Shown one piece after another: positions 4,473 to 5,925 of a stretch of DNA of 5,925 nt. The notes under the pieces are model-generated. The model had not been told where the DNA came from. It searched no databases and saw only the letters and a list, made by a program, of their open reading frames with translations. Origin of the DNA: Gorillibacterium sp. (lineage in GTDB: Bacteria; Bacillota; Bacilli; Paenibacillales; NBRC-103111); NCBI GenBank assembly GCA_023511325.1, contig JAIMBU010000212.1:1-5925 (forward strand). The letters are read 5' to 3'. The translations under genes were made by a program, and so were the position numbers. Each line of letters starts with the position of its first letter. The stretch's first letter is position 1.

Positions 4473-5618
4473 ATGAGCTTATGCTTAGTGCTCCAAACAA
4501 AGGATGTAATATTCATGTCTGCCGACTCAAGAGAATCTATATTTGATAATGGGGACCATCTCGCCACGGGTGAGCAAGTAAAAAAGATTCATCAGGTTGG
4601 AGACAAAGTAATTTTCACTGCCGGGAGTGGTGTTGTTACCACAGACATTGTTCATGATTTTACCCAAGCCAATGATCAATCTATTGAAAACCTTCGCAGT
4701 ATTGCTATAAAACATGTCAATTTATTCGTTCAGCAGTATGGTAAAGGTTACTTAGGGAAGAAAACTCATACAGCTGATCTGCTAGTTGGATTCTTCGAGG
4801 ATGGGAAATCCGTGCTTTACGTTATGTCATCAGAAGACGGCTTCCAACTTCAAAGGAATGAATGCCACAATCGTACAGATATCATTTGTTGCGGCGTTCG
4901 TGTAGACGAAGCAATGGAATATTACAATAACTACAAATTAAATAATGATGTGGTGGATATGTACAAGGGACTCTATAAATCACTGGCGAATGAAGAGATC
5001 GGCGGCGAACTGACTCTTTACATGCTAAATACTCAAGGAATACGAGAAACAAAGTATCCCATCATTGACAGTCGAGAGATAAGAATATATGAACCATCCA
5101 AGGCATTGAGTAACGCCGATAAAATAGCTATACAGAAAGGCGATGGCAGCGGCGGTAATTGGGTGGATGTTATCTCAATGGATTCTGACGGTAATGCGAT
5201 CTTTACCGGAAAGGTTACAGCCAGTGAGATTGAAGGTGGCTCAGTAATTGGAGCAATTATCAAAACGGCGGAAATCGGACGCAGGATAGAGCTTGATCTC
5301 ACCGGGTTCCGGGTATACGATAGCTCAGGCCACGAAAGAATCACTATCGACTCAGCTGATGGTCACGATATGGGTGGGATAATCTTTTCAGGTGAAACCG
5401 GTTATTCCGGTCAAATCGTTGCTGCTGATACACTGTTTACCATTACTGGGCTTACCGACATGTTAATTCAGGCCATTGGCCACACGCTCAACATAAGCGG
5501 TAACGTCAACTTTAGTAGTGCTTCTGTCAGCGGTCTTGGCGTCGGTAAGGTAGCTGGGCTTGTAGATGAATTAAACTCTATCAAGGGCCGCCTCGCTACA
5601 TTAGAAGCAGGTTCGTGA
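4473..5618 (+). CDS. Putative proteasome-fold Ntn domain fused to phage tail-fibre-like C-terminus
   Basis: This 381-residue protein has two halves. Residues 1-200 repeat the layout of the preceding protein: Met-Ser at the start (Ser1 after Met removal), Asp17 in 'MSADSRES', Lys36/37 in 'VKKIHQVGDKV', 'TAGSG' at residues 49-53, a central 'LLVGFFEDGKSVLYV' and an 'EEIGGELTLYML' end like the last strand of proteasome-type proteins. The family's Asp166/Ser169 pair is not seen. Residues about 210-381 look like phage tail-fibre or tail-endopeptidase sequence: 'DSDGNAIFTGKVTASEIEGG', 'RRIELDLTGFRVYDSSG', 'LNISGNVNF' and a short terminal coiled coil 'LVDELNSIKGRLATLE' that could trimerise. It would thus place an Ntn-type domain on the virion tail. 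AGAGGGA upstream supports ATG 4473. 'KIHQV' is shared with the preceding protein, suggesting duplication. Tail part about 0.7, Ntn part about 0.55; catalysis is unproven. Confidence 0.6.
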   Translation: MSLCLVLQTKDVIFMSADSRESIFDNGDHLATGEQVKKIHQVGDKVIFTAGSGVVTTDIVHDFTQANDQSIENLRSIAIKHVNLFVQQYGKGYLGKKTHTADLLVGFFEDGKSVLYVMSSEDGFQLQRNECHNRTDIICCGVRVDEAMEYYNNYKLNNDVVDMYKGLYKSLANEEIGGELTLYMLNTQGIRETKYPIIDSREIRIYEPSKALSNADKIAIQKGDGSGGNWVDVISMDSDGNAIFTGKVTASEIEGGSVIGAIIKTAEIGRRIELDLTGFRVYDSSGHERITIDSADGHDMGGIIFSGETGYSGQIVAADTLFTITGLTDMLIQAIGHTLNISGNVNFSSASVSGLGVGKVAGLVDELNSIKGRLATLEAGS

Positions 5619-5656
5619 GACATAACACACTGATAGTTGAGAAATAATTTAACAGT

Positions 5657-5684
5657 AGGACTGAGCTCACCGCTCGGTCCTTTG
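5657..5684 (+). terminator. Rho-independent-type terminator of the tail block
   Basis: AGGACTGAGC (5657-5666) pairs with GCTCGGTCCT (5672-5681) around a TCACC loop, giving a ten-pair stem with one G-T pair. A short, imperfect T-run (TTTGT) overlaps and follows it. It lies 39 bases after the stop of the Ntn-tail fusion gene. The T-run is weak, so some read-through is possible. Confidence 0.6.
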
Positions 5685-5690
5685 TCATGC

Positions 5691-5712
5691 CCCAACATTC
5701 TGAAAAGTTGGG
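5691..5712 (+). promoter_or_regulatory. Small hairpin before the XkdX-like remnant
   Basis: CCCAAC (5691-5696) pairs with GTTGGG (5707-5712) around a ten-base loop. No T-run follows. It lies between the terminator-like hairpin and the AGAAGG at 5725-5730, so it may belong to the leader of the broken small gene. Function unknown. Confidence 0.35.
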
Positions 5713-5739
5713 ATACAACGTAAGAGAAGGATGAAGCTA

Positions 5740-5824
5740 ATGTACAATTACTATAACTGATCAAATCCGGTGCATTTCTAAGGCAGATGTTAATGCAGGC
5801 TGGCTCAAAGAATATGCATCGTGA
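5740..5824 (+). pseudogene. Frameshifted remnant of a small XkdX-like phage gene
   Basis: AGAAGG (5725-5730) is correctly spaced for ATG 5740, which opens MYNYYN and then hits a TGA at 5758. Reading on in the neighbouring frame from about 5757 gives 'LIKSGA', and in the third frame from about 5774 gives 'ISKADVNAGWLKEYAS' before TGA at 5822-5824. Joined, these look like the short XkdX-type proteins (about 40-55 residues, with a Tyr-Tyr start, a Gly, then an acidic 'DV' and 'AGWL' segment) that follow tail-fibre genes in Bacillus-type prophages. Two single-base losses would explain it. XkdX is a small protein of unknown role at the tail-gene end. The sequence is too short for certainty; a chance resemblance is the main alternative. 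Confidence 0.38.
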
Positions 5825-5860
5825 TAAAAGAAAAGAGCAGCTTCTAGATGCGCCGCTCTT
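5823..5860 (-). terminator. Rho-independent terminator of the minus-strand gene at the right edge
   Basis: On the minus strand AAGAGCGGC (5860-5852) pairs with GCTGCTCTT (5841-5833) as a nine-pair stem with one G-T pair and a ten-base loop, followed by TTCTTTTATC (5832-5823). The T-run is on the minus side only, so it terminates leftward transcription. It closes the gene entering from the right and shields the phage block from it. Confidence 0.72.
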
Positions 5861-5867
5861 GACCCTG

Positions 5868-5925
5868 CTATTTAAGCTTTATCTCTACTCCGTACTCTTT
5901 TCTTTCACCGTCTCCCAGTCCATCG
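5868..5925 (-). CDS. 3' end of a minus-strand gene (partial)
   Basis: The minus strand is open from the window edge to TAG at 5870-5868, giving a C-terminus ending '...GERKEYGVEIKLK', with the stop eight bases before the terminator stem. A second frame stops at 5887-5885 and ends '...WETVKEKSTE'; it is equally protein-like, so the frame is uncertain. The terminator just beyond supports a real gene end here. Eighteen residues are too few to name a family. Its orientation, opposite to the phage genes, suggests the tail block ends at about 5825 and different or flanking DNA begins. Confidence 0.4.
   Translation of the reverse strand, partial: DGLGDGERKEYGVEIKLK

Noticed and set aside
5757..5925. 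Plus-strand open frame running to the right edge
   Set aside because: It has no start with a ribosome binding site and reads through the minus-strand terminator; part of it is explained by the broken XkdX-like gene.
1..5925. CRISPR array, tRNA, rRNA or insertion sequence
   Set aside because: No regularly spaced direct repeats, cloverleaf-like segment, rRNA-like sequence, transposase or terminal inverted repeats were seen.

Overview
The window looks like a piece of a prophage or prophage-derived island in a Gram-positive, Bacillota-type host, most likely Bacillales (Paenibacillus, Brevibacillus or Bacillus). This rests on strong AAGGAG-type ribosome binding sites, short tightly packed co-directional genes with frequent overlaps, an ArpU/RinA-like late regulator, a phage-type J-domain protein, and tail-tip sequence of the kind found in Bacillales prophages. 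The genus cannot be fixed from the sequence alone.

Layout. Positions 80-3026 carry a plus-strand run of small regulatory or accessory genes: an ArpU-like sigma-70 region 4-type regulator (80-394), an unknown 155-residue protein (426-893), an overlapping 35-residue ORF (877-984), a J-domain protein (1020-1835), two small unknown proteins (1838-2071, 2064-2276), another unknown protein (2309-2596) and a Cro/C1-type helix-turn-helix protein (2532-3026). A 125-base gap with a GC-rich hairpin follows. Positions 3152-5618 hold three tail-related genes: a free-standing tail-tip protein with seven HxH motifs (3152-3817), a protein with the N-terminal layout of a proteasome-fold Ntn hydrolase (3817-4416), and a second such protein fused to a phage tail-fibre-like C-terminus (4473-5618). 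A terminator-like hairpin (5657-5681), a second small hairpin and a probable frameshifted remnant of an XkdX-like gene close the block. At the right edge a minus-strand gene enters, with its own strong terminator facing the phage block.

How it fits together. Genes up to 3026 would serve regulation and early or middle functions. Normally the packaging, head and tail-shaft genes would come before tail-tip genes, but here the tail-tip module follows the regulatory block directly, suggesting an internal deletion, a rearranged module or a repurposed element. The most notable content is the tandem pair of small-residue-start (Met-Thr and Met-Ser) proteins. After Met removal each would expose Thr or Ser at position 1, and each has an Asp at position 17, a Lys near 34-37 and an Ala-Gly near 47-50, matching the 20S proteasome beta/HslV pattern. 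One of them is joined to a tail-fibre domain. The proposal is a virion-borne or phage-encoded proteasome-fold enzyme pair; this is inferred from motifs and has not been tested by search or structure prediction.
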